A stretch of DNA of 64,000 nt from Chaetoderma sp. LZ-2023a (GCA_034401795.1 CM067367.1:83003426-83067425); one strand, 5' to 3'. Positions 1 through 11,244 are shown, counted from the stretch's first letter. The notes: generated by a model not told the origin, from the letters alone. Made by a program: numbers and translations.

Positions 1-332
1 GAACTTGATTGGCCAAATGGTTTGGCGGCCATCTTGGATAACCTATTTTCTGCCAAAACAACTTCAGAACCACTGAGCGGATTGGGCCGAAATTTGAGAG
101 ATATAATTAGACACCGAATGCCATTAAAGCTTGTTCAAGGGAAGCAGCTACATCAGAAACATGGCCGCAGTAGACCAATCAAAATGTAGCATGTTTGGCA
201 GCCATATTGAACTTGCAAAAATGTCCACAAACTCATTTAAAAAACTATTCCTAAACCAGCCACCAACACTTTTGACAAAAATGCATAGTGCTCCAGGTGA
301 GCGACACAGGCCCCTTGGGCTTTTTGTTTAGT
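1..332. repeat. 3' end of an AGCTCACC/GGGCCTCTTG-type repeat element
   Basis: The segment matches the end of the element at 7900-10230, including the phrases for 'cggccatcttgga' and the terminal 'ccccttgggc' stretch. The window therefore opens inside an older copy, within a host-gene intron. The small open frame here is part of the repeat and not a gene. Confidence 0.8.
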
Positions 333-344
333 ACTAAGATATAG

Positions 345-1400
345 TGTTATTATTATCAAGTTTTTACATTTAGCAAATCTTATCAGCTTATATCACAGGA
401 TTACTTTACTTTAGTCTAATGGAACAGAACTTAGATATGCGGTTGCTTCTACATGTACCAAGAGGATGCGGTATGGCGACAGGAAGGTCTCGATGTCAAT
501 GGTCAAGGTCACTCTGACCTCAAAATTACATAATACTACCATAACTAATCTCGGGTACATGGTTCCCTATACCATGAGAAATCTGTATGCTGATAGTGAA
601 ATCACTAGGTCAGAGGTCAAGGTCATTCTAACCTCTACAAGTCTTATTTTTCAAGGTTAAGTTTTTTCCTTAAGTAAATCTTATCAGCTTATATTTCAGG
701 ATTGGTTAACCCTAATGGAAGGCAGCCTGTGTACATGGTTGCTTGTGCCAAGAAGATGCAGGATTGTAACATGCAGGCACCAGGCCAAGGTCACTCTGAC
801 CTTGCTATTTGACATCTGCTTTTTCAACATTAAGTTTTTCCATTTAGCAAATCATTTACATAATTTTTATTTCAGAATTACTTAATACTACCAGAACTAT
901 TCTTGGACACATGGTTCCATATACCATGCGGAAGCCGCATGCTGACAGTGACATCACTAGGTACAAGGTCAAAGTCATCATAGCCTTGATATTTGACGTG
1001 TCATGTCTGTATTTACAATGTTAAGTTTTTGTCTTTGCCTATATTTTCGGATTGCTTAATCCTACTGGAACCAAACTTGGACACATGGTTTCATGTACAT
1101 GTACCAGATCGAGGCAGCATGATGATAGTGAGGTCATTAGGTCAAAGGCCAATGCCATGCTGACATTGCTATTTGACCTCTGGTTTTTCAACAAATTTTT
1201 CCCATTTAGCAAATGATTTACATTTATATTTCAGAATTGGTTAACCCTATTGTATCTAAACCTGAATACATTGTTGCCTATAATGTTAGGAAACAATATG
1301 ATAACACTGAAGTCACAGGGGCAAAGGTCAACGTCACTGTGACAAACAGTAGACAGGCAAGACATTTAATTCCACAGAATTCTTGTTTTTTTGTGAGGTA
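345..1400. repeat. Diverged tandem repeat, unit about 150-190 bp
   Basis: Recurring landmarks at about 369, 672, 842, 1034 and 1204 (atttagcaaat ... tttcaggattgg/cttaaccctaatgg) mark about six diverged units. Each unit carries an aggtcaaggtcac-like core. Two units contain a perfect AGGTCANNNTGACCT palindrome, at 506-520 and 788-802. Related single units lie near 46980-47080 and 38160-38340. Confidence 0.75.
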
Positions 1401-1600
1401 AAAAATATTCTGTTAAATATTTTGAATCTAGTTTCACTGTCTACTTTTGCTGCTTGATGACAGGTTCCAGTCAGATTAGTTTTAAAATATCCATAATCCA
1501 ATAGGTTTCCTCTATCAGGCTGGCCTAACTACTAAAGCGCTTAGTTTTATGTATCACGGTCAACCATTTTTTGTGACGCATGCATGTACCCACTGTTCCA
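1401..1600. other. Intronic sequence, nothing recognised
   Basis: No exon, RNA gene or clear repeat boundary is visible here. It lies upstream of the first recognisable exon, so earlier exons encoding the N-terminal Tudor part of the gene must lie outside the window. Confidence 0.5.
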
Positions 1601-1840
1601 ATATGAATTGAGTGATCAATTTCTAGCTATACCCTGCCCATTTCTAACTAAGCTCTGCTCATTTTGTATGCATGTTGGAGTCGATTTGAAACTTCGAAAC
1701 CTTACTTCTCAGAATCTAAATTTCAAGGTAACTGTACATCAAGTAAGCTGTTGAGTATTTTGAAACTAATTTGACTGTGAGCTGATGCTGTTATTCTCAG
1801 CCAAATTAATTTCAAAATATTTCAATATGGAGCTATATAT
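1600..1840. repeat. TIR-MITE family L copy (degraded)
   Basis: This contains the 'ctataccctgcccatttctaactaagctc' type GC-box stretch followed by a gttgagtattttgaaac half-palindrome, the same order as the complete copy at 49765-50148. Confidence 0.65.
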
Positions 1841-1884
1841 TTATATATATCATTATCATGAGTATGATTGTGACATCATCTAAC

Positions 1885-2300
1885 TATTGACGTAATTGAA
1901 GAATCCAGTTTCAGCTATACTCCGCCCATCTTTAACTAAGCTCCACCCATACTTCGCCCGTGTTGGGATCAGTCGATCCTTGAACTCACTTTGAACTCAT
2001 TTCTAGAAAACTATGCAGGAAGGCTGTTGAATATTTTGAAACTAAATTGACTGGGTGCTATTACTGCCTATGGCAGCAACAGCACCCAGTCAAGTTAGTT
2101 TCAAAATATTCTACAGCATGTTTATTAAATTAAATAGTAACGACATACAATTCGTACAACAATGCTTAGTCCGTCATCAATCAAGCACTTGTGATGAACT
2201 TATCTACGTCATTTATGATGTCATTGATTAAGATGTCATTCTACACATCACGTAGTTGATTATGATGTCAATGCTAAGCCACCAACAACTTTCAGTCAAA
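1885..2300. repeat. TIR-MITE family L with internal 88-bp palindrome
   Basis: The segment runs from 'aagaatccagtttcagc' through the GC-box stretch, then a near-perfect inverted repeat (2028-2116: gttgaatattttgaaac ... gtttcaaaatattctacag), then 'catacaattcgtacaac' and several tgatgtcat motifs. It is non-coding. Confidence 0.75.
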
Positions 2301-2581
2301 TTGTTTTCAAAATATTCAGCAAGTCCACAGAATTTTTGTTCATTGAAATTATTGTCTGGTTGCTTGCATAATAATTTACTTATCAAAGCCAAGTAAGATA
2401 CCTAGCTAGAACTCTAAGCTGAAGGGTAACTATTAACCCCCACATCTGCAGGGCATTTTATTTTGTTTTGGAAACATTTTGCGTTATTGCTGATATGAGT
2501 GTTACTGTATGTAAAATGTCTATATTGAGCTTTATACAGCAACATTTCGGGGTTCAAAACTGCAATTCCAGTAGTGTTATC

Positions 2582-2792
2582 TTAACCCTTTAACCCTCGA
2601 ATTTGCTCAGGAAAATTTCAATCTTCTCATAAAATGTCCATTTACAAACGAAGAGAACTGTTTTTGAAAATTTACCACGAATAACTGGCTCGGTTATCGA
2701 GCCAGTTATTCCAGTGATAAATTTTCAAAAATAGTCTTCTCTTGGTCTGCAAATGGACATTTCTCAAGAACACTTGAATCAAAGGTTGTTAA
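2582..2792. repeat. TTAA-ended foldback MITE (family P)
   Basis: It starts TTAACCCTTTAACCCTC and ends near GGTTGTTAAC. The two halves are inverted copies around 'ggctcggttatcgagcc' (about 2686-2704). TTAA plus CCCTTT termini resemble piggyBac-type MITEs. Confidence 0.8.
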
Positions 2793-2843
2793 CCTGTCTA
2801 AAGATCATTACTACATTATGTTGTTTTGTGATTTCGTCTTCAG

Positions 2844-2963
2844 CGTCTCGGTGGCTGGAGTCTCTCAGAGAGACCAAATGACAAAGTGTTTGTCTACGGT
2901 CTGCAAATCAAAAAGCCTCTTCAGAGATTTGATGAGATTCCTGTTGACCCCAGAATATTAGAG
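2844..2963 (+). CDS. TDRD12: TDRD12-like gene, exon A (N-terminal edge of helicase domain)
   Basis: This 120-bp exon (40 codons, phase 0 to 0) follows a ttcgtcttcag acceptor and ends at gag|gtgagc. The peptide runs RLGGWSLSERPNDKVF to DEIPVDPRILE. The phrase F-D-x-I-P-x-x-P-x-I-L followed by A-L in the next exon is the usual lead into the Q-motif region of DEAD-box helicases, and it precedes the other helicase motifs in order. TDRD12 acts in piRNA biogenesis in the germline nuage (established for the family). The assignment rests on the ordered set of helicase, zinc-finger and Tudor exons, not on this exon alone. Confidence 0.8.
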
Positions 2964-3194
2964 GTGAGCCATTAAATCAATACACACCTGACCTCATTGA
3001 GGCAGCAAGGACTTCCAGTCAAATAGTTTACAAAACATTCATCAGGATTTTACCTTTATCAAGTAATACATTTCTAGGTGGTATTGTATGAGATAGAGTA
3101 ATTTGCATGACAATTGATGATCATTGAAATCAAATTTGCATAACAGTTGATTATCATTAGTTCTAATTTGGATAAAAATGGACTTAATTCAGCT

Positions 3195-3570
3195 CATTTA
3201 CATAACAATAGAGGGATCCATTTCTAGCTATACCGCACCCATTTCCAGCCAGGCTCCGTCCACATGTTGCATGTTTTAGGATGGATTTATATAGTTCTAA
3301 CACTGACTTCCCAGAATCCCATTATCAAGGTAACTAAGCAGGAAAGCGGTTTAATATTTTGAAACTAATTTGACTGGGTGCTTTTGCTAGTAAATCTATC
3401 AAAAACATACAATTTGTACACTTGACAGACTTAAATGTTCATGACAGCTAGATTCATCATTCATTATGCATTTTGATTGTGCCGTCAGCATACCTATTGT
3501 AATTGATTATGACATCATATACTTGAGTTGCCGTGGATCCAGCTATTGATGATCTTGACATAGTACTAAT
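3195..3570. repeat. TIR-MITE family L copy (degraded)
   Basis: It begins 'agagggatccatttctagc', has the GC-box stretch, a half palindrome (3345-3385) and then 'acaatttgtacacttgacagac' and tgatgtcat-type motifs up to 'tggatccagctattga'. Confidence 0.65.
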
Positions 3571-3633
3571 TTGCATAACAATAGACTAGATGTTAAATGT
3601 CTTAATTTACAATATACTTTATTGCTCCCACAG

Positions 3634-3822
3634 GCACTAGACGCGAAAGGCTACGTTGCGCCACGGCTCATGCAGGCATACTCATGGCCTGTTATTCGCC
3701 GGGGCAGACATATGGTGGGCATATCACCGCACAAGACCGGCAAGATCCTAGCATATCTCGTTCCATTAGTGGCCGAGCTTACTCAGACCGCAAAATACTC
3801 AGATGTACCAAGAGGAACAAGT
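3634..3822 (+). CDS. TDRD12: TDRD12-like gene, exon B (Q-motif region and motif I)
   Basis: This 189-bp exon (63 codons) follows ttgctcccacag and ends at acaagt|gtaaat. It encodes GYVAPRLMQAYSWPVIRRG and then the motif I region GISPHKTGKILAYLVP. In active DEAD-box enzymes motif I reads A-x-T-G-x-G-K-T; here the P-loop is PHKTGK and the Thr after GK is Ile. The fold signature is clear, but the nucleotide-binding loop is altered. The exon is symmetric (phase 0-0) and joins in frame to exons A and C. Confidence 0.85.
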
Positions 3823-3854
3823 GTAAATAATTAAAGCTGTCTATAGACAGAATA

Positions 3855-3975
3855 TACACACTTGGTTATCGAACCAGGCATTCCAGTTGTACATTTTCAA
3901 AAATAGTCTTCGCTTGGCCTACAAATCGACATTACTAACCAACATTGCAGCTTTCATGGTTGATATGCCTTTATT
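3855..3975. repeat. Half of a family P foldback MITE
   Basis: It carries the right arm only: 'ggttatcgaaccag', 'cattccag', 'ttttcaaaaatagtcttcg' and a 'cgacatt' stretch, matching the right halves of complete copies. Confidence 0.65.
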
Positions 3976-4369
3976 GTTACTAATATGTATGGGTAATTTG
4001 TAAACAAGCTGATTAATCGAGTAATCGTAATTATTCCTAAGTAATCGATCATAATCACGCAAAGCAATAATCCCATAAGCCTATTCCCTGTAGCTTGCTG
4101 GTTATGAGTCACAGCTAAAAACCCATAACTACTCAGCTCAGAGAATCTTTTTCTCATTTGGTGGTCTTAACATCTTACAATAGCTTTAACTTGAGAAACG
4201 ACTGATTTATGGCAATATCGCTTAGAAAAATAATGTACGAGTTATCGCTTTTGCCCATGTACCTATGGCAAATATTTAAAAAATCTGACCAACAGACAGA
4301 TTTACGCTAGCTGCAAATTACAGGTACATCCCTATGTGGTATGCTGACATGTTCTGTGGTATTTGTATT

Positions 4370-4573
4370 TAACCCTTAACACGCATATCAACGGCTTCTG
4401 CAGTGGTCTTGAGAAATGTCCATTTGCAAACCAAGAGAAAACTATTTTTCAAAATCTACCGCTGGAATGACTGGCTCGGTAACCGAACCAGTTATTTCAG
4501 TGGTAAATGTTAAAAAATAGTCGTCTATTGAAATTGAGATTTTCTTGAACAAATTCGAGGGTTAAAAGGTTAA
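4370..4573. repeat. Family P foldback MITE
   Basis: The two arms mirror each other around 'ggctcggtaaccgaacc' (about 4470-4490). The arms hold the usual 'atgtccatttgcaaacc' and 'accgctggaatgactgg' stretches. It lies directly upstream of an exon, and its right end is about 30 bp from the acceptor. Confidence 0.75.
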
Positions 4574-4604
4574 TTATAATTTGTTATTTTTTGTTCATTC
4601 ATAG

Positions 4605-4739
4605 CCTTTGGTCATAATAGTATGCGCATCATGGAAGAAAGCACAGGCTGTGTATGACGAGTGTCGCTCTATGACTAACTCTATACATACACTCTTTGTC
4701 AAGGTGATATACGGCGGTGCATCGCAGGAAAATCAGTGT
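4605..4739 (+). CDS. TDRD12: TDRD12-like gene, exon C (helicase motif Ia)
   Basis: This 135-bp exon (45 codons, phase 0-0) has acceptor gttcattcatag and a strong gtaagt donor. The peptide begins PLVIIVCASWKKAQAVYDE, which corresponds to the motif Ia strand and loop (P-x-x-L-V-x-x-P-T/S-R-E in DEAD-box enzymes). The W-K-K-A-Q form is typical of the TDRD12 branch as I know it. It continues to VIYGGASQENQC, the usual strand before motif Ib. Confidence 0.85.
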
Positions 4740-4869
4740 GTAAGTCATAGGTATATAGAGCATCTCAAACTGTTGTCATTTCATATCAAATTTATCACAC
4801 ACGGTTAGTAAGATTTCACGTTAACCGTCTTGCCAGACAATAAATTCAATGAGCAAAAAATCCTGACTT

Positions 4870-4966
4870 GCGGAATGTTTTGAAAAAAATTTGACTGAAA
4901 GTTATTGGTGGCTTATCCACCAACAACTTTCAATCAAATTGTTTTCAAATTATTCAGCAGCTCCAG
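4870..4966. repeat. Short palindromic MITE (family S)
   Basis: This is a stand-alone foldback of about 95 bp. 'tgaaagttattggtgg' is mirrored by 'ccaccaacaactttca', and the outer arms are gttttgaaaaaaatttgac and gtcaaattgttttcaaa-like. Confidence 0.75.
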
Positions 4967-5270
4967 CGATATAACCATTGGAATATGTCATCGGCAAAAA
5001 CTTGGCAGCCAGATGGTTAAACTCGCTAAAACGCATTTCAACTGATATCTTACTAAGCGAGTGTGATAAATTTGATAATGAGTTTAAGATTCTACTTACC
5101 ACATAAGCTATTATTTATAATATTTGTGCCAATTTTCTTGTCATTTATATTTTCGTTATCGGCGGTCCAGCAGCAGAACCAGAGTTCGACCAATCAGAAT
5201 CTCTCTTACATTTCCTGTCCCTTTTGTTGAAAAATTGTCTACCATCTCATATAAACACATTCCTGTTTAT

Positions 5271-5516
5271 TAACCCTTTAATGGTCAAGCCGGCCAAGAC
5301 CAGCCTCTGCACTGGTCTTGTAGAGTGTTCATTTATGGTCCAAGAGAATACAATTTTTGAAAATTTTCCACAGGAATGTATGAATAAAATGTCTCGATAA
5401 ACGAGCCAGTCATTCCAGTGATAAATTTTCAAAAGTTGTATTCTATTGGACTCTAAATGGACATTCAATAAGCAGATATTAAATTTTCTTAACAAAATTT
5501 TACCATTAAAACGGTA
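5271..5516. repeat. Family P foldback MITE
   Basis: It starts TTAACCCTTTAATGGTC and ends near accattaaaacgg. Its arms invert around 'gtctcgataaacgagcc'. It is the source of the minus-strand open frame at this position, which is not a gene. Confidence 0.8.
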
Positions 5517-5616
5517 AAAACACAAACACTTTGTCAGAAAATGTGAAACCAGTAGACACTAGAGTTCATTATGCTTTACAAAGTAGTTTATTATAATATA
5601 ATGTTTGTTATTTCAG

Positions 5617-5718
5617 TTAGACGTTATAAATGGCTGTGATGTTCTTATTGCCACTCTACCATCTCTTCTCCGAATGCTCACCGGCAACCAGACCACACTG
5701 ACACGACTCTGCCATTTA
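5617..5718 (+). CDS. TDRD12: TDRD12-like gene, exon D (helicase motif Ib)
   Basis: This 102-bp exon (34 codons, phase 0-0) follows tgttatttcag and is followed by gtaagt. The peptide LDVINGCDVLIATLPSLLRM contains the D-V/I-L-I-A-T-P-x-R/S-L motif Ib pattern with an extra Leu (ATLPSLL), then an LTRLCHL strand leading into motif II in the next exon. Confidence 0.85.
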
Positions 5719-6770
5719 GTAAGTTGTAACGGTTGTAACATGTAGAATTTGGCAGGTTTCTGAATGCTGTGTTGGGATGGGTGTATATATCCTACATCAT
5801 TTGATTGAGGGTGAGGTGGCTGCGATCGACTTGAAATTTGTTCAGCGTTTACCTATTATATGGACTTGATTTGTTATTAATTTTAAAGTGGATCCATCCA
5901 ATAGTTTTCAAGAAATCCGCTTTTCCGTTGCCATGCTGTTCTCATAGTAAACCTATTGGATCAATAATTGAACTGTGTTTTCTTCTTGCGTTTTTAGCAG
6001 AATAATATGAATCCTGGATGGGGTTAGGTGCGGGTGAGGGTGTTGCCTCGGACCCTTTAGGCTTCATCTCCACTTCAAAGCCTGTCGGTGTTTTCAATTT
6101 CTTTTTAGATACACGCCATCCTAGGTCAAGTTTGACTTGCTAACCATAGTCAATTTGCTGGTTTACTGAACATGTGCAGTTGCTATGCCCAGTCGGATGC
6201 TAAATAATTAACTATAGTTCATTGGTATCCGATTCCCCATTGAATTACTTTTGCAGAAAATTTGGAGCTGGGTACCAGTCTCGATTAAGTGTTTCTGTCA
6301 TCTCTTTTGATGACCTACAAAAATGGGTTACTTTTGTCCGCTAAATGTCCAAAGGCATCCGTATAATATAATGTGGGAAGGAAATGTACCTTGGAAACAT
6401 TGATTTACCATAACACCATAGTTTCATCAAGCTTACATAGGTTAGGGAAATATTAACAAACATGGTTATGTGCATTTCACTTTGGCAAGCGAAAACTATC
6501 CACCATTTTGGATTTTTGGGCAATTTCGTACTAACCATTTGGAATTGAGCTTGGGTGCTCGGTCGACTATAGTTGACTAGCTAGTTAGCTATTTCAAGCT
6601 TGACTGAGATCCAGTTAGCTATAGCTAAATATGGTTAGTGAGTTGAACTTGACCCTAATTGAGCATTTTTTGTACAATCATAATACATCATATTTCTGTA
6701 GTGATGAGAGATGCAAAATATGTTCCTTGGATTGATATTGTCTGATTTAGTGGATTTCCACAAGAAAATT
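5719..6770. other. Intronic sequence, no recognised gene or repeat
   Basis: This 1-kb stretch after exon D contains no exon-like open segment with splice sites and no clear copy of the repeat families in this window. Repeated ctagttagctata / gactatagttgac phrases around 6120-6650 suggest an old diverged repeat. Confidence 0.4.
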
Positions 6771-7008
6771 CTTAACCCGTTAATGACTAAATTTGGTCAA
6801 GTAAATCAATATACTTGCTTATTGAATGGCCATTTGTATGTCAAGAGAAAACTATTTTTGAGAATTTACTAGTGGAATGACTGGTTCGATAACCGAGCCA
6901 GCCATTCCAGTGGTAAGTTCTCAAAAATAGTCTCTTGGGATGCAACTGGACATTCCTCAAGACCACCAAATGGGCCGGTTTTGGCCATCTTAGACATGAA
7001 AGGGTTAA
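6771..7008. repeat. Family P foldback MITE
   Basis: Its ends are TTAACCCGTTAATG and CATGAAAGGGTTAATG, with arms inverted around 'ggttcgataaccgagcc'. TTAA is present at both boundaries. The minus-strand frame here belongs to this repeat. Confidence 0.8.
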
Positions 7009-7758
7009 TGGTCAGAACAGCTTTTGTGTACTTCCAGAAAGTCACTTTGATCTGTTTCTGTGATTCACCAAAATCTGATGGAATTCTTAGCAAATCAGAG
7101 AAGACAACTGTACACAAAGTGCAATGCATCCTAAGGTGCAATTTGCAGAATTAAAATCAGCCTACTCATTCTCCAGATATCATTTAGGTAAAAGATAAAT
7201 TCTTCAAAATCAAGAACCAAGTCGCGTTCCGTAGGAGGTGCAAAAAATAGTTATAGGTCGCTGTGTTAGAGCGCTCTATAACAAAACTAGTCTATGTGGA
7301 ACGATAATGTTTGCTAAGAAAACGCTATCCCAGCATCCTTTGCATGATATGCTTATGACGTAATATATGCCTCTGTGAAGTATGACATTGTTTCGCATAC
7401 AATTACATCTCAGATTAAAAACATGTTTTGTTTTCCGTGAGTCACCTCCAAACATGTTTCGCGAAATAGCCGCGCGCTCTAGCAAAACGTATCATCCCAT
7501 AGGAGAAACTTGTTTCTGATCTGCTAATCTAGTAGAGCGCTCGGTTAACTTTTCCTTATGGAAGCAGCTCCTGCATTCTGAGCCTATTCAACATAATTTC
7601 AGCGTACACAGTTGTTATAATCCGCTATGCTATTCACACTGATAGTGCAATCATTATGGTGTTTCAGCTTACTACAGAACACGCACATTTACAGTTACTA
7701 GGGTAAACGTGTTCTAGTTATTATTTATTATTAATATTATTATTATTAATTCTGCTAG
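7009..7758. other. Intronic sequence, nothing recognised
   Basis: There is no open exon, RNA gene or identifiable repeat. A degenerate symmetric pair, gagcgctctat...ctagtagagcgctc (about 7268-7545), may bound an unclassified element of about 280 bp. This is weak. Confidence 0.35.
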
Positions 7759-7803
7759 GTATTGGATTCTGCGGACTCATTAATTGAGGATTTTAGAGAG
7801 GAG
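7759..7803 (+). CDS. TDRD12: TDRD12-like gene, exon E (45-bp exon carrying motif II)
   Basis: This very short exon (15 codons, phase 0-0) lies between aattctgctag and gtgagtc. It encodes VLDSADSLIEDFREE. Position and flanks match DEAD-box motif II, but the box reads D-S-A-D instead of D-E-A-D, so the catalytic Glu is Ser. The next exon in frame is at 18765, which restores a normal helicase spacing. E1 lies in the 11-kb intron between them. Confidence 0.85.
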
Positions 7804-7901
7804 GTGAGTCATTGCAAACACTACTGACGAAATTTTTTCACTGTTTCATTAGCAATATATCAGTTTCTCATTTTCAAACCAATCATACAGGATTACATTA
7901 T

Positions 7902-10232
7902 TAGCTCACCTGGCCATAAGTGAGCTTATGCCATGGCGACCGTCCGTCTGTCCGACGTCCGTCAACCTTTTCTTTAAACAACTTCTTCTCAAGAACCACT
8001 AGGCCGATTTCAATTATATTTGGCAGGAAGTATCCTTAGGGCATGGGAATCTAAGTTTGTTCAAACGAAGACGATCGGCCAATTTGGCCGATGGCCATCT
8101 TGTATTTAAAAATCTTCTCCGAAACCACTTGGAGGAGCGATTCAAGACTGATGAAATATCATCTAGAGCAAGAGCTGAACCAAGTTTGTTCAAGAGAAAT
8201 TAATCGGTCAAATAGTTTGGCGGCCATCTTGGATGACCTAGTTTTCCCGAAAACGACTTCTCCAGAACCGCCAAATGGATAAGGCCAAAATTTGGCAGAT
8301 ATGCTTAGGGACTAAGGGATATTAAAGTTTGTTCAAGAGAAGTCAATCCGTCGAAAAGGATGGGCCAATCAAAATGTAGCACGTTTGGTGGCCATTTTGG
8401 ATTTTTTATGTTTAATGGATTTTGAAGCCGAAAATTAGTTTTATATATGTTTTTGGGCACTCTGATCTCAAATCTGCCCTGTTCGAAACTGTCGGACAAA
8501 CGGTTTGGCGGCCATCTTGGATCATTTTCCCCGCCAAAAGCTCCCATACTAAAGCAATGGGAAGTTTAAAATGTCAACTTCTCGAGAACTACTAGGCCGA
8601 TTTCAATTATATCTGAGAGGAAGCATCCTTAGGGCATAGATATTCAAGTTTGTTCAAACGAAGCTCATCGGCCAAGTTGGCTGACGGCCATCTTGGATTT
8701 GGGCCAATTTTTAGAAATGTCTAAAAATCTTCTCCGAAAGCGTTTGAGGGTTCGATTCAGAACTCACGACATATGATCTAGGGCAAGAGCGGAACCAAGT
8801 TTGTTCAAAGTAACTTAATTGACCAAATGGTTCGTCGGCCATCTTGGATAAAATGTCTTGTTCCCCAGAACCGCTGAAGCGATCGGGCCGAAATTTGTGA
8901 TATATGATTAGGGACTAAGGGACATTAAAGTTTGTTCAAGAGAAGTTGATCAGTCACAAAACATGGCCACCACTATCAATATATAGCGTGTTTGGCGGCC
9001 ATATTTGATTTTTTTTATTTGATGGATTTTAAGGCTGAAGTTGGTTTCATATAGGTTTTTGGGTATTCTGATGTCAAATTTGCAATTTTCAAAACTGTCG
9101 GATAAACGTTTTGGCGACCACCTTGGATCATTTTCCCGCCAAAAGCTCCCATACTAAAGCAATGGGAAATTTAAAATGTCTTCTCGAGAATTAATAGGCC
9201 GATCTCACTTATATTTGGCAGGAAGCATCCTTAGGGCATAGAGATTTGATTTTGTTCAAACGAAGCCGATCGGCCAATTTGGTCAGTGGCCATCTTGGAT
9301 TTCGCCCGATTTTTAGAAATGTCAAAATCTCTAAAACCGTTTGAGGGATCAATTCAGAGCTCATGAAATAAGATCTGACCGAAGTTTGTTCAAGCGAACT
9401 TGATTGACCAAGTGGTTCAGCGGCCATCTTGGATGACCTCGTTTTCGCAACAACGACTTCTTCAGCAGAACCACTGAAGTGATCAGGCCAAAATTTGTGA
9501 TATATGATTAGGCTCTAAGGGCTTCAAGAGAAGTTGATCCATCAAAAAACCTGGCCACCGTGGGCCAATCAATATATGGTGTGTTTGGCGGCCATATTGG
9601 ATTTTTTTATTTGATAGACTTCGAGGCCAAAATTGGTTTTATGTATGGTTTTGCGCATTGTGATTTCAAAATTGCCATTTTCGAGACTGTCGGATAAGCG
9701 GTTTAGCGGGCATCTTGGATCATTTAGCTGCCAAAGTTGCCCATACTAAAGCAATGGGAAATTTAAAATGTATTATTCTCACGCCATCTTGGATTCTTGT
9801 CGATTTTTAGAAATGTCTTTAAAAAGCTTCTCCAAAACCGCTTGGGTGATCAATTCAAATTGCATGAAATATCATCTAGGGCAAGAGCTGCACCAAGTTT
9901 GTTCAAGGGAACTTGATTGGCCAAATGTTTTGGCGGCCATCTTTGATAAGTTATTTTTTGCCAAAACAACTAGAACCGCTGAGCGGATTGTGCCAAAATT
10001 TGGGAGATATGATTAGGCACTGAGTGCCATTAAGGGAAGGATCTACATCAGGAACATGGGTGCAGTGGATCAGTCAAAATGTAGCATGTTGGCGGCCATA
10101 TTGGACTTGCAAAAATGTCCACAAACTCATTTAAAAGACTTCTCCTAAACCACACACCAACAATTTTGACAAAAATGCATAGTGCTCTAGGTGAGCGACA
10201 CAGGCCCCTTGGGCCTCTTGGGCCTCTTGTTT
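7902..10232. repeat. 2.3-kb AGCTCACC...GGGCCTCTTG element with internal 0.6-kb tandem units
   Basis: It opens 'agctcacctggccataagtg' and ends 'ggtgagcgacacaggcc' plus 'cttgggcctcttg'. Between them a unit of about 595 bp is repeated in tandem. Marker phrases such as 'gttcaaacgaag' recur near 8058, 8650 and 9250, and 'ggcggccat' recurs many times. There is no intact ORF; the open frames inside are fragments of the unit. This element type is familiar from mollusc genomes (recalled from general knowledge, not searched). Confidence 0.75.
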
Positions 10233-11050
10233 TAATAATAATTAGCTGCAAGCTGTTGCTGGCGAATAGATTTGAAGGGCATCCAGTCAAATTACTTTCA
10301 AAATATTCAACAGAATATCACCAGTATAGTAACAAACTTAATGTATAAATGGTCAAAACCGATGTCTGCAGTGATCTTGAGAAATGGCCATTAGCATATC
10401 AAGAAATGATTCTTTTAAAATTTTTTACGGCTAATGACTGGTTCGAAAACTGTGCCAGTGTTAAAGTTTCAAAATGATTTTATTGATTGACTGATGAGAA
10501 GTAGTTTATGAACATGTTTCCATCTATAAACTCTATTATCTAGAATCGCTTTAACATTTTAATGGCCAAGCCAGCCAAAAATATAATCGAACCAGTCATT
10601 CAAATTGTAAATTTTCAAAAACAGTCTTCTTGGTCTGCAAATGGTCATTTTCTAAGAGAAAATAAAATTTTCTTGAACAATTTCGAGTGTTAAAGGATTC
10701 GGATAGTGAGCAAACTTTGCAATTAAATTTTCGATGATAACTACATAATGTAATACAGGAGTCAAATCTGTCAGCCAAAAATGTGATGTCATGATGACGG
10801 CAATTTCCTACCAGCATTTACCAACTTCTACAGAATATGATTTCTTGTGTATACTGTTCATTTAAGATTTAGGCTGTCAATTGTTTCTCGGTTGCAAAAG
10901 CATTCTTCTAGCCTCAGTAACTGAACCTGAAATTCCAGTGTTAAATTTTCAAAGATAATCTAGCTGGCTTTCTTGAGTAAAGATTGTTGATTTTCTTGAC
11001 AAATTTTGTCTAATAAAGTCCTCATAAACCCTATTTTTGAAAACTTGCAG
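10233..11050. other. Intron with degraded MITE fragments
   Basis: It contains a half family S palindrome (10270-10312) and two degraded family P arms (about 10345-10470 and 10555-10700), plus a partial third at 10915-10990. No coding exon is visible. Confidence 0.5.
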
Positions 11051-11228
11051 TCTACCATCAAACAGTTGGCATTCTTATTGTTGTGCATATTTCTCCCAAT
11101 ATGAGGGTATGATAGGCCGCATGCCCCAGAGAATCCGAGAATTCAGAAAGAATGCTGTAGCAACCTCTGATGAGTATCCAAGACACATTGGAACAAAACA
11201 GTCGCTTGGGCCGCCTTTGGATACATTT
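11051..11228 (+). other. Open reading segment interrupted by E1 (left part)
   Basis: A frame open from about 11037 to 11228 runs up to the left end of E1. Removing E1 (11229-18090) joins it in frame to the open segment 18091-18465. The peptide (for example GMIGRMPQRIREF) is not recognised. It does not continue the TDRD12 frame from exon E: in phase 0 a stop comes after 17 codons. It could be a relic of another mobile element or a chance frame. Confidence 0.35.
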
Positions 11229-11244
11229 ATTTCACTTCCAAGAG

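Noticed and set aside
5247..7141. Minus-strand small proteins at 5247-5525 and 6869-7141
   Set aside because: Both lie within foldback MITEs and repeat in other copies; no gene structure.
8091..10348. Several 60-80-residue ORFs
   Set aside because: Fragments of the tandem units of the AGCTCACC-type element, repeated with different breaks.
11051..11228. An extra TDRD12 exon after the cttgcag acceptor
   Set aside because: In the required phase it stops after 17 codons, and exon E joins directly and sensibly to exon F at 18765.
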